Shown: positions 42,463-51,918, numbered from the stretch's first letter. The stretch is 64,000 bases of DNA from Pseudomonas sp. PB106 (GCF_009764645.1 NZ_RWIM01000005.1:1-64000), one strand, 5' to 3'. Made by a program: numbers and translations. Notes: generated from the letters alone by a model not told the origin.

Positions 42463-42481
42463 GTTAAATAGAATCAGTCTC
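42463..42481 (+). promoter_or_regulatory. Candidate Fur box upstream of the sigma factor gene
   Basis: GTTAAATAGAATCAGTCTC matches the 19-base Fur consensus at about 13 positions and lies 34 bases before the ECF sigma start. Iron-repressed sigma/anti-sigma pairs normally carry one. Confidence 0.5.
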
Positions 42482-42515
42482 ATTTGAATTCTGACTTCGC
42501 GCAGGGCCTCTCCAG

Positions 42516-43025
42516 ATGACTGAAGCAGCGACGCCATCGCCGCAGCACCTGCACGAACTCTATCGCGATCATCGCGGCTGGCTGGAAACCTGGCTGCGGC
42601 GGCGCATGGGCAACGCGTGGGATGCGGCCGATCTCAGTCAGGACACCTTCCTGCGCGTGCTGTGCAGCGCGCAACCGATCGCCGACATGCGTGAACCGCG
42701 CGCGTATTTGCTGACCGTGGGCAAGCGTCTGCTGAGCAATTTCTACACCCGGCGCAGTCTGGAAAAAGCCTATCTCGAAGCCCTCGCGCAGTTGCCGGAA
42801 GAGCGCGCGCCGTCGCCCGAGCAGCGTTGGCTGCTGCTGGAAACCCTGCAAGCATTGGATGAACTGCTCGACGGTTTGCCGCGAGCGGTGCGTCGGGCGT
42901 TTCTCTTGAGTCAGCTCGAAGGCCTCGGCTACCGTGAAATCGCCGAGCGTTTGCAAGTGTCTGAACGAACAATAAAACGTTATATGGCAACGGCTTATGA
43001 GCATTTCTTGATGTTGGATCTATGA
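42516..43025 (+). CDS. ECF sigma factor, FecI-like iron-starvation type
   Basis: 169 residues: sigma region 2 (LYRDHRGWLETWLRRRMGNA, AADLSQDTFLRVL) and region 4 (LPRAVRRAFLLSQLEGLGYR, EIAERLQVSERTIKRYM). It directs transcription of the downstream TonB receptor gene when released by its FecR partner. The stop overlaps the FecR start (ATGA). A Fur-box candidate lies upstream, so the unit should turn on in iron limitation. Typical of the many FecI-type factors in fluorescent pseudomonads. Confidence 0.92.
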   Translation: MTEAATPSPQHLHELYRDHRGWLETWLRRRMGNAWDAADLSQDTFLRVLCSAQPIADMREPRAYLLTVGKRLLSNFYTRRSLEKAYLEALAQLPEERAPSPEQRWLLLETLQALDELLDGLPRAVRRAFLLSQLEGLGYREIAERLQVSERTIKRYMATAYEHFLMLDL

Positions 43026-43972
43026 TGCGCGTAGCTCCCAATTCCGAAGCGCGCGACGTGGCGCGTGCCGCCGCGCAGTGGTTGGCATTGCTCGAATCGG
43101 GCGAGGCCAGTGAGGCGGATCACGCGCAGCTGAAAACCTGGCGCGACAGCGATAGTCGCCATGAAAACGCATGGCAGAAGATCCAATTGTTGCGTCAGCG
43201 TTTCTCCGGTTTGCCGGCAGAACTGGCCATGGCCACGCTGGATCGCCCGGACCTGGCGCGGCGTGCGGCGCTGAAGCGGGCGCTGGGCCTGGCCGCGCTG
43301 GTGCCGGCGGCGTGGCTGATCAGTCGCCAGTTGCCGCTCGACGTTTGGCGTGCCGATTTGCACACCGGCACTGGCGAACGCATGCAGATCCCGTTGGCCG
43401 ACGGCAGCACCTTGCAACTGAACACGGCAAGCGCGGTGAACGTTGATCTGGCCAGCCGCCAATTGACCCTGGTGCGTGGCGAGATGGCGCTCAATGTGCC
43501 CGGCAGCACTGCGTTGACGATCAATGCGCCTTACGGACGGATCATCGTTAGCCGCAGCGAAATCTGCGTGCGTCTCAATGAGCGTGATTGCAACGTCTCG
43601 GTGGTCAGCGGTTCGGTGCAGTTACTGCCGTTACACGGACCGGCGCTGCAATTGAATGCCGGGCAACAGGTCAATCTGCAACCCTGGGGCGCCGGACCGG
43701 TCGCAATGTTCGATTCACAAATGCCCGGTTGGCGTGACGGTGTGTTGATGGCGCACAACCAGCCGCTGGGTGAGTTCCTGCGCGAGTTGAGCCGTTATCG
43801 CTCGGGGCTGTTGCGTTGGGATCCGACACTGGAACGCTTGCGCATCACCGGCAGTTTCCGCCTCGACGACACCGATAAAGTACTGGCGCTGCTGGCGGCG
43901 AGTCTGCCGCTGGAAGTGCATTCGCGCACGCGTTTCTGGGTCACGCTGACGCCGCGAAAAAATATCGTCTGA
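43022..43972 (+). CDS. FecR-type anti-sigma / sigma regulator
   Basis: 316 residues. Cytoplasmic N-terminal DUF4880-type domain (ARAAAQWLALLESGEASEAD, then LKTWRDSDSRHENAWQ), a transmembrane helix around residues 85-105 (LGLAALVPAAWLISRQ), and a periplasmic FecR domain (ERMQIPLADGSTLQLNTASA) with a C-terminal STN-like end. It relays a signal from the TonB receptor to the sigma factor. ATGATG allows a start at 43022 or 43025; the first overlaps the sigma stop. Confidence 0.92.
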   Translation: MMRVAPNSEARDVARAAAQWLALLESGEASEADHAQLKTWRDSDSRHENAWQKIQLLRQRFSGLPAELAMATLDRPDLARRAALKRALGLAALVPAAWLISRQLPLDVWRADLHTGTGERMQIPLADGSTLQLNTASAVNVDLASRQLTLVRGEMALNVPGSTALTINAPYGRIIVSRSEICVRLNERDCNVSVVSGSVQLLPLHGPALQLNAGQQVNLQPWGAGPVAMFDSQMPGWRDGVLMAHNQPLGEFLRELSRYRSGLLRWDPTLERLRITGSFRLDDTDKVLALLAASLPLEVHSRTRFWVTLTPRKNIV

Positions 43973-44039
43973 AGCCTGTCCCTTTTTTTCGCCTCACCGG
44001 TCATTGCAGATAAGTGAACAAAATCGAGAGCTTCTTCCA

Positions 44040-46442
44040 ATGCCCGCAGTATTCCCAAGTCGTTTGCGTCCGTTGTTGCAGTTGAGCTTCGTGCTGAGCC
44101 TGAGTGCCAGCCCCGTGTTGATGCAGTCCAGTTGGGCCGATGACGCCGCCCGCCGCAGTTATCAGGTGCCGGCCGGCAGTTTGAGTGCTGCGCTGACCCG
44201 CTTTGCCGGGTTGGCCGGGGTCAATCTCTCGGTGGATCCGGCGCTGGTGAGTGGCCGCAACAGCAACGGTTTGTCCGGTGAATTCGCCGTGGAGGAGGGG
44301 TTCACCCGGTTGTTGCTGGGCTCCGGCCTGCAACTGCAACCGGTGGGCGATCATGCCTACACGCTGATCCCAGTCGCGGAGGGCAGCAGCCTGCAACTGG
44401 CGCCGACGTCGATCCTCGGCGCTACCGGTTCGGGCGATGCCGATGTGTTCGCTGGCGGCCAAGTTGCGCGGCGTGGCTCGCAGGGTTTGCTGGGGTCGAA
44501 AGACTTCATGGAAACCCCGTTCAGCATGACCACCTATACCAGCGAAGCGGTGAAGAATCAGCAGGCGCGCACCTTGGGTGATTTGATTGCCAGCGACCCG
44601 TCGGTGCGTGCGACCAACCCCGCCGGCGGGCGTTATGAGCAATTCACCATCCGTGGATTCAGCCTGTTTAACAGTGACGTTGCGTACAACGGGCTCTATG
44701 GCGTGCTGCCCACTTACACGATCGATATGGAAATGGCCGATCGCGTCGACATCCTCAAAGGCCCGAGCCAGCTCATCAACGGTATTTCGCCACGGGGCAG
44801 TGTCGGCGGCGGGATCAACGTGGTGCCCAAGCGTGCCACCGACAAACCGATCACCTCGCTGACGGCCAATTACGCCTCGAACAATCAGGTCGGCGGCGCG
44901 GTGGATGTCGGGCGGCGCTTCGGCGAGGACAATCAATTCGGCCTGCGCTTCAACGGCGTCAAACAGTCCGGCGACACCGAGTGGGATCACCAAAGTGTCG
45001 ACCGTGACATGGCCGTGCTGGGCCTGGATTTTCGCGGTGAACGCTTGCGGCTTTCCACCGATATTGGCCACACCGAGCGCGACACCGATGCACCGCAGGA
45101 ACGCGTGCAGGTCGCGGCGAATGCCAAGGTGCCGAGCCCGAACAGCGTGCATCGCAACTACGCGCAACCGTGGAGCCAGGCGAAAACCGAGGACACCTTC
45201 GGTACGCTCAACGCTGAGTTCGACGTCAATGATTCGGTGATGCTGTACGGCGGCGTCGGTGCGCGCAAAAGTAATCATGACTTCCTGCGCCACGCCGTTT
45301 CCGTCACCAATGACGCCGGTGATTTCAGCGTTCTGCCACGCGACTTCACCCGCGACGAAAACGTACGCACGGCCACGGCGGGCGTGCGCAACTGGTTCCA
45401 CACCGGGCCGGTGAGCCACGAGGTCAATCTCGCGGCCAGCTACTTCTACATGGATTTCGAGAACGGCGGCGCGCGTTACGCGGCAGGGCGCAGCAATTTG
45501 TATGACCCGGTCGAAACCGCAAAACCCGGCACGCCGACGCGCAATGACGCCAAGGTCTACACCGAAAACCGCTTCAGCGGCGTGGCGCTGTCCGACACCC
45601 TGGGCTTTTTCGATGATCGCTTGCTGCTGACTCTCGGCGCGCGCTGGCAGCGGGTAAAAGTCGATGACTGGAGCGATGACATCAAAGGCGACACCGCGTA
45701 TGACGAGGAAAAGGTTTCGCCCTCGGGCGGGATTCTGTTCAAGGCGACCGACAAGCTTTCGCTGTACGCCAACTACATGGAAGGCCTGAGCCAAGGCAAG
45801 ATCGCGCCGTCGACTTCCATCAACGAAGACGAAATCTTCCCGCCGTTCATTAGCCGCCAGGTTGAAGTCGGCGCCAAATACGATGCCGGCGCCTACGCGC
45901 TGACCGCTGCGCTGTTCCGCATCAAGCAACCAGCTTATGAAACCAATGCGACCACGCGGGTGTTCGGGCCCAATGGCAAGCGCGAGAACAATGGCGTGGA
46001 GTTGAGCGTGTTCGGCGAACCGCTCAAAGGTTTTCGGTTGTTGGGTGGTGTGATGTACATCGACAGCGAACTGACCCAGACCACCAACGGCACCTTCGAC
46101 GGCAATCGGGCGCCGGCGACGCCCAAATACAACGTCAACCTCGGCGCCGAGTGGGACGTGCCGACCGTGCAGGGGCTGACGCTGACAACTCGTGGTATCT
46201 ATTCGAGCTCGCAGTATCTGGACCAGTCCAACGACAAGGAAATCGACTCGTGGGAGCGCTTCGACGTGGGCACGCGCTATGCCTTCAAAGTTGACGACAA
46301 GACCATCACCTTGCGCGGCAATATCGAAAACGTGCTGGATAAACGCTATTGGAGTTCGGCGGGGGCCTCGGATGACAGTGAGCCGGGGCTGACGTTGTCG
46401 ACGCCGAGGACTTATCTGCTGTCGGCTACTGTCGATTTCTGA
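44040..46442 (+). CDS. TonB-dependent siderophore receptor with signalling domain
   Basis: 800 residues: signal peptide (ending SSWA-DD, about residue 33), an STN signalling domain (YQVPAGSLSAALTRFAGLAG, about 40-110), plug domain (ETPFSMTTYTSEAVKNQQAR, then GFSLFNSDVAYNGLYG and RVDILKGPSQLINGISPRG) and a 22-strand-type barrel ending in Phe (SATVDF), as needed for outer-membrane assembly. The STN domain and the sigma/FecR genes upstream show it both imports a ferri-siderophore and triggers its own expression. Ligand unknown. The ATG at 44040 (MPAVFPSRLRPL) gives a proper signal peptide; a TTG 36 bases earlier is less likely. Confidence 0.93.
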   Translation: MPAVFPSRLRPLLQLSFVLSLSASPVLMQSSWADDAARRSYQVPAGSLSAALTRFAGLAGVNLSVDPALVSGRNSNGLSGEFAVEEGFTRLLLGSGLQLQPVGDHAYTLIPVAEGSSLQLAPTSILGATGSGDADVFAGGQVARRGSQGLLGSKDFMETPFSMTTYTSEAVKNQQARTLGDLIASDPSVRATNPAGGRYEQFTIRGFSLFNSDVAYNGLYGVLPTYTIDMEMADRVDILKGPSQLINGISPRGSVGGGINVVPKRATDKPITSLTANYASNNQVGGAVDVGRRFGEDNQFGLRFNGVKQSGDTEWDHQSVDRDMAVLGLDFRGERLRLSTDIGHTERDTDAPQERVQVAANAKVPSPNSVHRNYAQPWSQAKTEDTFGTLNAEFDVNDSVMLYGGVGARKSNHDFLRHAVSVTNDAGDFSVLPRDFTRDENVRTATAGVRNWFHTGPVSHEVNLAASYFYMDFENGGARYAAGRSNLYDPVETAKPGTPTRNDAKVYTENRFSGVALSDTLGFFDDRLLLTLGARWQRVKVDDWSDDIKGDTAYDEEKVSPSGGILFKATDKLSLYANYMEGLSQGKIAPSTSINEDEIFPPFISRQVEVGAKYDAGAYALTAALFRIKQPAYETNATTRVFGPNGKRENNGVELSVFGEPLKGFRLLGGVMYIDSELTQTTNGTFDGNRAPATPKYNVNLGAEWDVPTVQGLTLTTRGIYSSSQYLDQSNDKEIDSWERFDVGTRYAFKVDDKTITLRGNIENVLDKRYWSSAGASDDSEPGLTLSTPRTYLLSATVDF

Positions 46443-46458
46443 TGATCACGCTTTGATG

Positions 46459-46491
46459 GGCGCGAGGGAGCAAGCTCCCTCGCGCCTTTTT
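46459..46491 (+). terminator. Intrinsic terminator after the TonB receptor gene
   Basis: GGCGCGAGGGAGC and its perfect complement GCTCCCTCGCGCC are separated by two bases and followed by TTTTT. It lies 16 bases after the receptor stop; the gene on the other side is convergent. Confidence 0.88.
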
Positions 46492-46503
46492 CCATTTGGC
46501 TAA

Positions 46504-47319
46504 TTACAACGATCCCGACACGCCCGGCACATCCATATTAATCTTGCGCCAGTACGCTTCAGAGAAACTGTAAACCGAGAAGGCAATCAGCCCCGCAGCC
46601 ATCACCATCAATATCAGCCATCCCGCTGGCAAATTCTGCAGGGCGTCGAGGGCTTCTTTCATGCCCGGTGGGTCCATGGCTTTATATGCGGAACCGCTGA
46701 CGGCCAGCAGCAAGGCAATTTCGATAAACACGACACCACGGGCGATCAGGCCGAACCGCGACACCGGGCGGACGTACTGCATGACGTCTTCGTCGGCTTC
46801 AAAGTATTTCTCGAATGACGCTTTCCAGCCTTTGATGATGTGAGCAATTCCCACGCCCAGCGGAATGAGCGCGATCAGGTACACCAATAGATTCGAGTAT
46901 TGCCAAGACAACAGATGCGCCAGCCAGTCCTTGGTCTGGCCACCGGAATCGCCCGAGCTTTTAATGCCGCTGACCAGCAGGCCCAGTGCAAAGAATGCCA
47001 GCGCACCGTTGACCAAACCGCCCGCGAACAGACCGGCGCGAATCACCAGACCTTTGAAGTTTTTGCCGTGATGGTCGACATCGCGAGTCGCTTGCAGGAA
47101 ACGCCAGGCGGCAAAAGCGAGCAGGCCCGCCACGACAATCCCAACCAGAAAATAACCAAATGGCTGAGCCAGCAACGCCTCGAGGCTTCTGTGGCTGTCT
47201 TTGGGTTTTGTCGAGTCATGCGCTGCCAGCAACGCGAAGATACCGATGATCAGGTAAAGCACACCTCGAGCGGCGTAGCCTCCCCGGGCGAGTATGACAA
47301 GACTGCGTTGCGCGGACAT
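46504..47319 (-). CDS. DUF1206 membrane protein
   Basis: 271 residues with six hydrophobic helices arranged as three copies of the DUF1206 two-helix unit. Each unit begins with an (A/I)R(G/A)-type segment: LARGGYAARGVLYLIIG, then IRAGLFAGGLVNGALAF and GLIARGVVFIEIALLL. The family is conserved in soil bacteria; function unknown. It is divergent from a CsbD-like gene 189 bases away. A stress or envelope role is only a guess from that neighbour. Confidence 0.85.
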   Translation of the reverse strand: MSAQRSLVILARGGYAARGVLYLIIGIFALLAAHDSTKPKDSHRSLEALLAQPFGYFLVGIVVAGLLAFAAWRFLQATRDVDHHGKNFKGLVIRAGLFAGGLVNGALAFFALGLLVSGIKSSGDSGGQTKDWLAHLLSWQYSNLLVYLIALIPLGVGIAHIIKGWKASFEKYFEADEDVMQYVRPVSRFGLIARGVVFIEIALLLAVSGSAYKAMDPPGMKEALDALQNLPAGWLILMVMAAGLIAFSVYSFSEAYWRKINMDVPGVSGSL

Positions 47320-47508
47320 TGGATTGATTCCCGAGAGTGATTCAAGACCAGACCCCTCTGGTTGGGAGGGGTTCTATGAAAGAAGGGAAAACTGTGGGGC
47401 TCATCATCTTTGAACTAATCATACGGCGAACGCCCCTAATGTCTGGCTGCCCGCCATGCGGTCAGGGCTGTCGGATTTCCCCACTCACACACGCAGGTTT
47501 GAAGAATC

Positions 47509-47757
47509 ATGAAGAGCGAACAAGTAGAAGGTGTAGCGGAAAAACTGGCCGGCAAGGCGCAGAGCGCAGTCGGTAGACTGATGGGTGATTCGACACTGGA
47601 GGCTGAGGGGGCAGGGCGCCAGGCTGCTGGCCAACTGACCAAAACCTACGGCGATACACTCGACAGTGTCTCGACGTTCGTCAAAGAGAAACCTGTCGCC
47701 GCACTCGCGATTGGCGCGGGTCTGTTGCTGTTGGTCAATCGTCTACTGCGCCGCTGA
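47509..47757 (+). CDS. CsbD-like stress protein with C-terminal membrane segment
   Basis: 82 residues. The first 40 match the CsbD family (MKSEQVEGVAEKLAGKAQSA VG..., with repeated GxA/G spacing). The last third (KEKPVAALAIGAGLLLLVNR) resembles the membrane tail of ElaB/YqjD/DUF883 ribosome-associated proteins. CsbD proteins are general stress induced; the added anchor would place this one at the inner membrane. GAAG precedes the ATG. Small but with clear family features. Confidence 0.82.
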   Translation: MKSEQVEGVAEKLAGKAQSAVGRLMGDSTLEAEGAGRQAAGQLTKTYGDTLDSVSTFVKEKPVAALAIGAGLLLLVNRLLRR

Positions 47758-47872
47758 TTCAGGAACTAGGGCGCTCCCGACTGGAAGCCCTTATTGTTAT
47801 CGCCCCCTCACAATGCCCTGGATTCAAATACCGGAGATTGTGAGGGAGGCTGACCGCTTTACACGCAATGGC

Positions 47873-48544
47873 TTACATGGCTCGACCAATGGCTTGCTCA
47901 TAGTAAGAAAGGAAACTCTGCCACTGCGCTTGATCCCAGAAAGAATGCCGTCTGAGTTGCGGGATGTCGTGCCGCGCCGCACCCATTGCAGTCACACGAC
48001 CGCGAGACTTCTCCAGATCCAGCAGGGCCAGTTCGAAATCGAACTGCTCGCCCGTCATCGATGCCTTGATGAAGATGTGCTTGGAACGCATGCAACCGTG
48101 CTGCCATTTGCCCGAGTGCATCCGCGCGAGCATTTGCGCCAGACGCTGTAAAAGTTGCTGATGCTGCTCTGTCGTCAACAGGCTCGCGGCACCTTGGCCA
48201 TACCAGGTATCCAGATCAATGAAGCCGCCGAGATCTTCGGTCACCAAGACACCTTGCCACACGCCTTCGACCTTTCTGGCGCCATAAAAAACCGGTCTTG
48301 GAGCATTCACGCCCAGCTTCTGCAGTCTGGACAGTGCAACGCCTTCACGCAGAGCGGTAGGGCGGCCAGTGGGATACCGAAAGCTGCGAAACAGATGGCC
48401 GGTTTGACGCTTGACGAAAAACGTCTTGTCATCTTTCACAATCAGCTGGACACCACTGGTGCCGCTGCGGCGCACATTCGGCGGCTCGACCCACTCCCCG
48501 GACGTACCCCACCAGAATTCAAACTCATTGCGTGCACGGCCCAT
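47873..48544 (-). CDS. inaA: InaA/lipopolysaccharide kinase-like protein
   Basis: 223 residues with a degenerate protein-kinase-like fold of the Kdo/WaaP superfamily. The nucleotide-binding lysine candidate lies in KTFFVKRQTGH, the hinge at VLVTEDLGGFIDLD, and the catalytic loop region reads HGCMRSKHIFI. The residue where kinases carry the catalytic Asp is Cys (HGCMR), so activity is uncertain. FELALLDLEKSR supplies a later acidic motif. In Pseudomonas InaA is acid or stress inducible. Single gene, transcribed leftward. Confidence 0.82.
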   Translation of the reverse strand: MGRARNEFEFWWGTSGEWVEPPNVRRSGTSGVQLIVKDDKTFFVKRQTGHLFRSFRYPTGRPTALREGVALSRLQKLGVNAPRPVFYGARKVEGVWQGVLVTEDLGGFIDLDTWYGQGAASLLTTEQHQQLLQRLAQMLARMHSGKWQHGCMRSKHIFIKASMTGEQFDFELALLDLEKSRGRVTAMGAARHDIPQLRRHSFWDQAQWQSFLSYYEQAIGRAM

Positions 48545-48740
48545 TTATCCGCTCCATTTATTGTAGGAATTTTCAGTGCGACGTTTGCATTATCGCCGCG
48601 ATAGCAGCTCTGTCCATGGGTGGAAGTTAATAGTTCCCTGAAATTCGCAACTTTTTGCCGCCAAGTTGCGATTTTTACGCCTGGTTTATCGAAAAGCGAT
48701 GCCGCTTGGGGTGGTAGGTGTTGCACCCATGACTGGCGAC

Positions 48741-49634
48741 TTACATCCGGTGATGTTCCAGCAAGAAGTCCACGAACAATCGCACCCGCGCCGGCATTGC
48801 CGCTCCGCCAACGAACACTGCGTGAATCGGTTCCTCGTCCCCGGGATTAAAGGCCTCCAACAGCGCAATCAAGTCGCCGCGCTGCAGATCCTCGCGCACG
48901 CTGAAATCGCCGATGCGTGCAATGCCGGCACCGACCCGCGCGAGTTGCGCCAGCGCTTCACCACTGCTGCATTCGATGTTGCCAGTGACCTTCAGGGAAA
49001 ACTTTTCGCCATCGCGGATGAACGGCCAGTTGGACTCGGCACGCCGAAAGTTGAAGCGCAGGCAGTTGTGCTGCAACAGGTCTTCCGGTTTCTGCGGTGT
49101 GCCATGGCGCTGAAGATACTCCGGCGATGCCACCACGACCTGACCGGTGTCGCCGAGCCTGCGCGCGGTCAGCGGGCTGTCGGGTAGATGGCCAAAGCGC
49201 ACCGCGACGTCGGCCTGGCCGCCAAGAATGTCGACCACTTCGTCGCCGAGGGTGAGGTCGACGACGATGTTCGGGTAACGGGCGCTGAAGGCTGCGACCA
49301 AGGGAACGATGGCGAGCCGACCATGGCCAAGGGCGGCACTGACTCGCAGTCGTCCCTTGGGTACGCCTTGATCGGCGATGGCTTCTTCGACCTCGTCCAT
49401 GTCGGCGAGGATACGCCGGGCGCCGCGCAGGAACGCTTCGCCCTCGGCCGTGAAGGTGATCGCGCGGGTGGTGCGCAACAGCAGGCGGGTGCCGAGACGT
49501 TGCTCGGTTCGCGCGATGATCCGACTGACTGCCGAGGGCGTCAGGCCCAGTGCACGCGCGGCGGCCGAGAGACTGCCTTCCTGCGCCACGGTGGTGAACA
49601 CGCTCATTTCACCTGACCTGCCGTTGAAATCCAC
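48741..49634 (-). CDS. LysR-family transcriptional regulator
   Basis: 297 residues. N-terminal winged helix-turn-helix (VAQEGSLSAAARALGLTPSAVSRIIARTEQRL) and a CrgA/PA2206-type effector domain with LRVSAALGHGRLAIVPLVAAF. It is divergent from an MFS exporter gene beginning at 49729, with a 94-base shared control region, so it very likely regulates that transporter. Effector not predictable. Confidence 0.9.
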   Translation of the reverse strand: MDFNGRSGEMSVFTTVAQEGSLSAAARALGLTPSAVSRIIARTEQRLGTRLLLRTTRAITFTAEGEAFLRGARRILADMDEVEEAIADQGVPKGRLRVSAALGHGRLAIVPLVAAFSARYPNIVVDLTLGDEVVDILGGQADVAVRFGHLPDSPLTARRLGDTGQVVVASPEYLQRHGTPQKPEDLLQHNCLRFNFRRAESNWPFIRDGEKFSLKVTGNIECSSGEALAQLARVGAGIARIGDFSVREDLQRGDLIALLEAFNPGDEEPIHAVFVGGAAMPARVRLFVDFLLEHHRM

Positions 49635-49728
49635 TTGTGCCTCCTACGCAAAGGTGATTGCCAAAAATGCAGTCTACCGCCTGAAAAGCCGGGATCGTAG
49701 CATTGGCGGCATAGATGAGGAGCTTTCC

Positions 49729-50895
49729 ATGCGTATCAATCCACCACTTGTCGCACTCGCCATTGGTGCCTTCGGCATCGGCGTAACAGAATTCGCCCCC
49801 ATGGGCATGTTGCCGGGTATCGCTGCAGACTTGGGCGTTTCCATTCCCGCTGCCGGTTTGCTGGTCAGTGCTTATGCGCTGGGGGTATTGCTCGGCGCAC
49901 CACTGATGACCCTGACTACCGGCAAGATTCCCCGGCGCTATCTGCTGATCGGGCTGATGGCGATTTTTACCCTGGGTAATCTGATGTCAGCCTTGGCCAC
50001 CGATTACTACAGTCTCATGATCGCCAGGGTAGTGACCTCGCTGAACCACGGTGCATTTTTTGGCGTTGGCTCGGTTGTCGCCGCCAGCCTGGTCGCGCCA
50101 GAAAAACGTGCCGGGGCGGTGGCTGCGATGTTCATGGGCCTGACCCTGGCGACCATCGGCGGTGTGCCGTTGGCCGCTTGGTTCGGCGAGTTGTACGGTT
50201 GGCGCACGGCTTTCTGGGGCATTACCGGATTGGGCGTGGTGACGATGGCCGCGCTGTGGTTCGCGCTGCCCAATGTGCGGGCGCCGCAAAGCGTCGGGGT
50301 CATGGCGGAAATTCGGGTATTGGCGCGCGGCCCGGTGCTGGGCGCGCTGGCCCTGACCGTCGTCGGCTCGAGTGCGATGTTTACCGTGTTCACTTACATC
50401 GCACCGATCCTCAGCAACGAGACCCATGCTTCAACTGCCTACATCACCGCGATGCTGGTGCTCTACGGTGTTGGGTTGACGCTGGGCAACATGTGGGGCG
50501 GCAAAGCGGCGGACCGCTCGATAGATCGGACCCTCATTGCCTCGCTGAGCGTGCTGATTCTGGTCTTGCTGGCGTTCACTGTACTTATGCGCTGGCCGCT
50601 GCCCGCCGCCGTGGCCATTCTGATCTGGGGTATCGCCAGCTTTGCCTTGGTGCCACCGCTACAGATGCGCGTGATGGAAGCGGCCAAGGACGCGCCTAAT
50701 CTGGCCTCGGCAGTGAACATCGGCGCCTTCAATTTCGGCAACGCGATTGGCGCAGCGCTGGGCGGTGCGGTGATCAACGCGGGTCTCGGTTATCCGGCGA
50801 TTTCGCTGGCTGGCGCGGCAATGGCGGGCTTGGGACTGCTGATGGTGTTGGCGTTTGCCTGGCGTTCCAGAACGATTGCAGCCGCAGTGGTGTGA
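49729..50895 (+). CDS. MFS transporter, DHA1 (AraJ/YdhP-like)
   Basis: 388 residues with twelve hydrophobic helices. N-terminal GAFGIGVTEFAPMGMLPGIA is characteristic of the AraJ/YdhP/NepI drug or sugar efflux branch. MTLTTGKIPRRYLL is the motif-A loop and WGGKAADRS its repeat in the second half. The ATG at 49729 has GAGGAG upstream, and the frame before it is antisense to the LysR gene. Substrate unknown; export of an aromatic or sugar-like compound is typical. Confidence 0.87.
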   Translation: MRINPPLVALAIGAFGIGVTEFAPMGMLPGIAADLGVSIPAAGLLVSAYALGVLLGAPLMTLTTGKIPRRYLLIGLMAIFTLGNLMSALATDYYSLMIARVVTSLNHGAFFGVGSVVAASLVAPEKRAGAVAAMFMGLTLATIGGVPLAAWFGELYGWRTAFWGITGLGVVTMAALWFALPNVRAPQSVGVMAEIRVLARGPVLGALALTVVGSSAMFTVFTYIAPILSNETHASTAYITAMLVLYGVGLTLGNMWGGKAADRSIDRTLIASLSVLILVLLAFTVLMRWPLPAAVAILIWGIASFALVPPLQMRVMEAAKDAPNLASAVNIGAFNFGNAIGAALGGAVINAGLGYPAISLAGAAMAGLGLLMVLAFAWRSRTIAAAVV

Positions 50896-50952
50896 CAAGC
50901 TCGCGGTCACTTTGAAACAGCCAAATTGGCGTAGCTACAACAGCGTTTAATC

Positions 50953-50977
50953 GAGGCCCGCACTGCGGGCCTCTTTG
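50953..50977. terminator. Intrinsic terminator between convergent genes
   Basis: GAGGCCCGC (50953-50961), loop ACT, GCGGGCCTC (50965-50973), then TTTGCTT. It closes the MFS transcript and may also act for the LysR gene ending at 51004. Confidence 0.8.
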
Positions 50978-51003
50978 CTTCCCGGCGTGAACAGCGATCC
51001 ACC

Positions 51004-51918
51004 TCACAGCGTGGTGATCTGCCCATTGCGATCCAGTTCATACACCTTGTTGCCCTGCAATTTCTCCTTCAGCCAACGCTCCGCCTTACCCAGCGGCCGC
51101 TGCCGCGCCCACAGCAAATCCACACCAATCTGCCAGTCCGTATGCGGATACGCCGAGAGCTGCATTTCCACCAGTTCACCCTTGGCCAGCTCACGCTGAA
51201 TAAGCTGGCGGGGCAGGGTGGCCCAGCCGAGTCCGGCGCGGACCATTTCCAATAACGCCAGATAGCTTTCCGCTTGCCACAACTGGGTCGAGCGCAGGTA
51301 TTCGCTGCTCGGCAGTTTGCTCGCGTGGGCGCTGAAGGCCAGGCGGCGGTGGACGTGCAGGTCGTCGAAGGTGACGTTGTCGAGTTGCGCCAGTGGATGC
51401 TCGGGGTGGCAGACGTGCAGCATGATCAGTTTGCCCAGTTGCTGGAACGCCAGTTCCTTGGGGTAGCCGGGCTGGGAGAACGCGACGCCGAGGACGGCTT
51501 CACCGCTGCTGACCAGTTCGCTGACGTCGCCATAGACCGGATGACGGATGATCAGGTCGACAAAGGGGAACGCGGCTTCGAAGGCTTTGAGCACCGGCAT
51601 GATCGGGCCGTACGGCGTTTCAATGGCGAGCGTCAGGCTCGGTTCTACATTGTCTGAAAGGCAGTCGGCGTGGGCTTCGAAGGTCATGCAGCGCTCGAGC
51701 ACGGCTTCGGCCTGCACCAGCAATTTGTGGCCGCTGGCGGTGAGGGCAGGGCTGCGGTTGCTGCGGTCGAACAGGTCGACGCCCAGATCCGTTTCAAGGT
51801 TGGCAATCGCTGCGCTGATGGTCGATTGAGTCTTGCCCAGTTTGCGCCCGGCGGCGGAGAACGATCCGCTTTTGACTACCTGGACGAACATCAACAGTTG
51901 ATCGAGTGAGAAGCGCAA
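51004..51918 (-). CDS. LysR-family transcriptional regulator
   Basis: 304 residues. Helix-turn-helix in the first 60 (VVKSGSFSAAGRKLGKTQSTISAAIANLE), then a substrate-binding-like effector domain. It is divergent from the purine permease gene (start 52134), 215 bases apart, and so is the likely controller of the permease-deaminase pair. C-terminus ends in YELDRNGQITTL. Confidence 0.9.
   Translation of the reverse strand: MRFSLDQLLMFVQVVKSGSFSAAGRKLGKTQSTISAAIANLETDLGVDLFDRSNRSPALTASGHKLLVQAEAVLERCMTFEAHADCLSDNVEPSLTLAIETPYGPIMPVLKAFEAAFPFVDLIIRHPVYGDVSELVSSGEAVLGVAFSQPGYPKELAFQQLGKLIMLHVCHPEHPLAQLDNVTFDDLHVHRRLAFSAHASKLPSSEYLRSTQLWQAESYLALLEMVRAGLGWATLPRQLIQRELAKGELVEMQLSAYPHTDWQIGVDLLWARQRPLGKAERWLKEKLQGNKVYELDRNGQITTL

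Noticed and set aside
44001..45929. 642-codon minus-strand frame opposite the TonB receptor
   Set aside because: Shadow frame; the plus strand has all receptor domains and the signal peptide.
47412..47438. AlgU-type promoter (GAACT) before the CsbD-like gene
   Set aside because: No acceptable -10 element at the right spacing.
47337..47576. 79-codon frame overlapping the CsbD-like gene
   Set aside because: No family features and different frame from a well-supported small gene.
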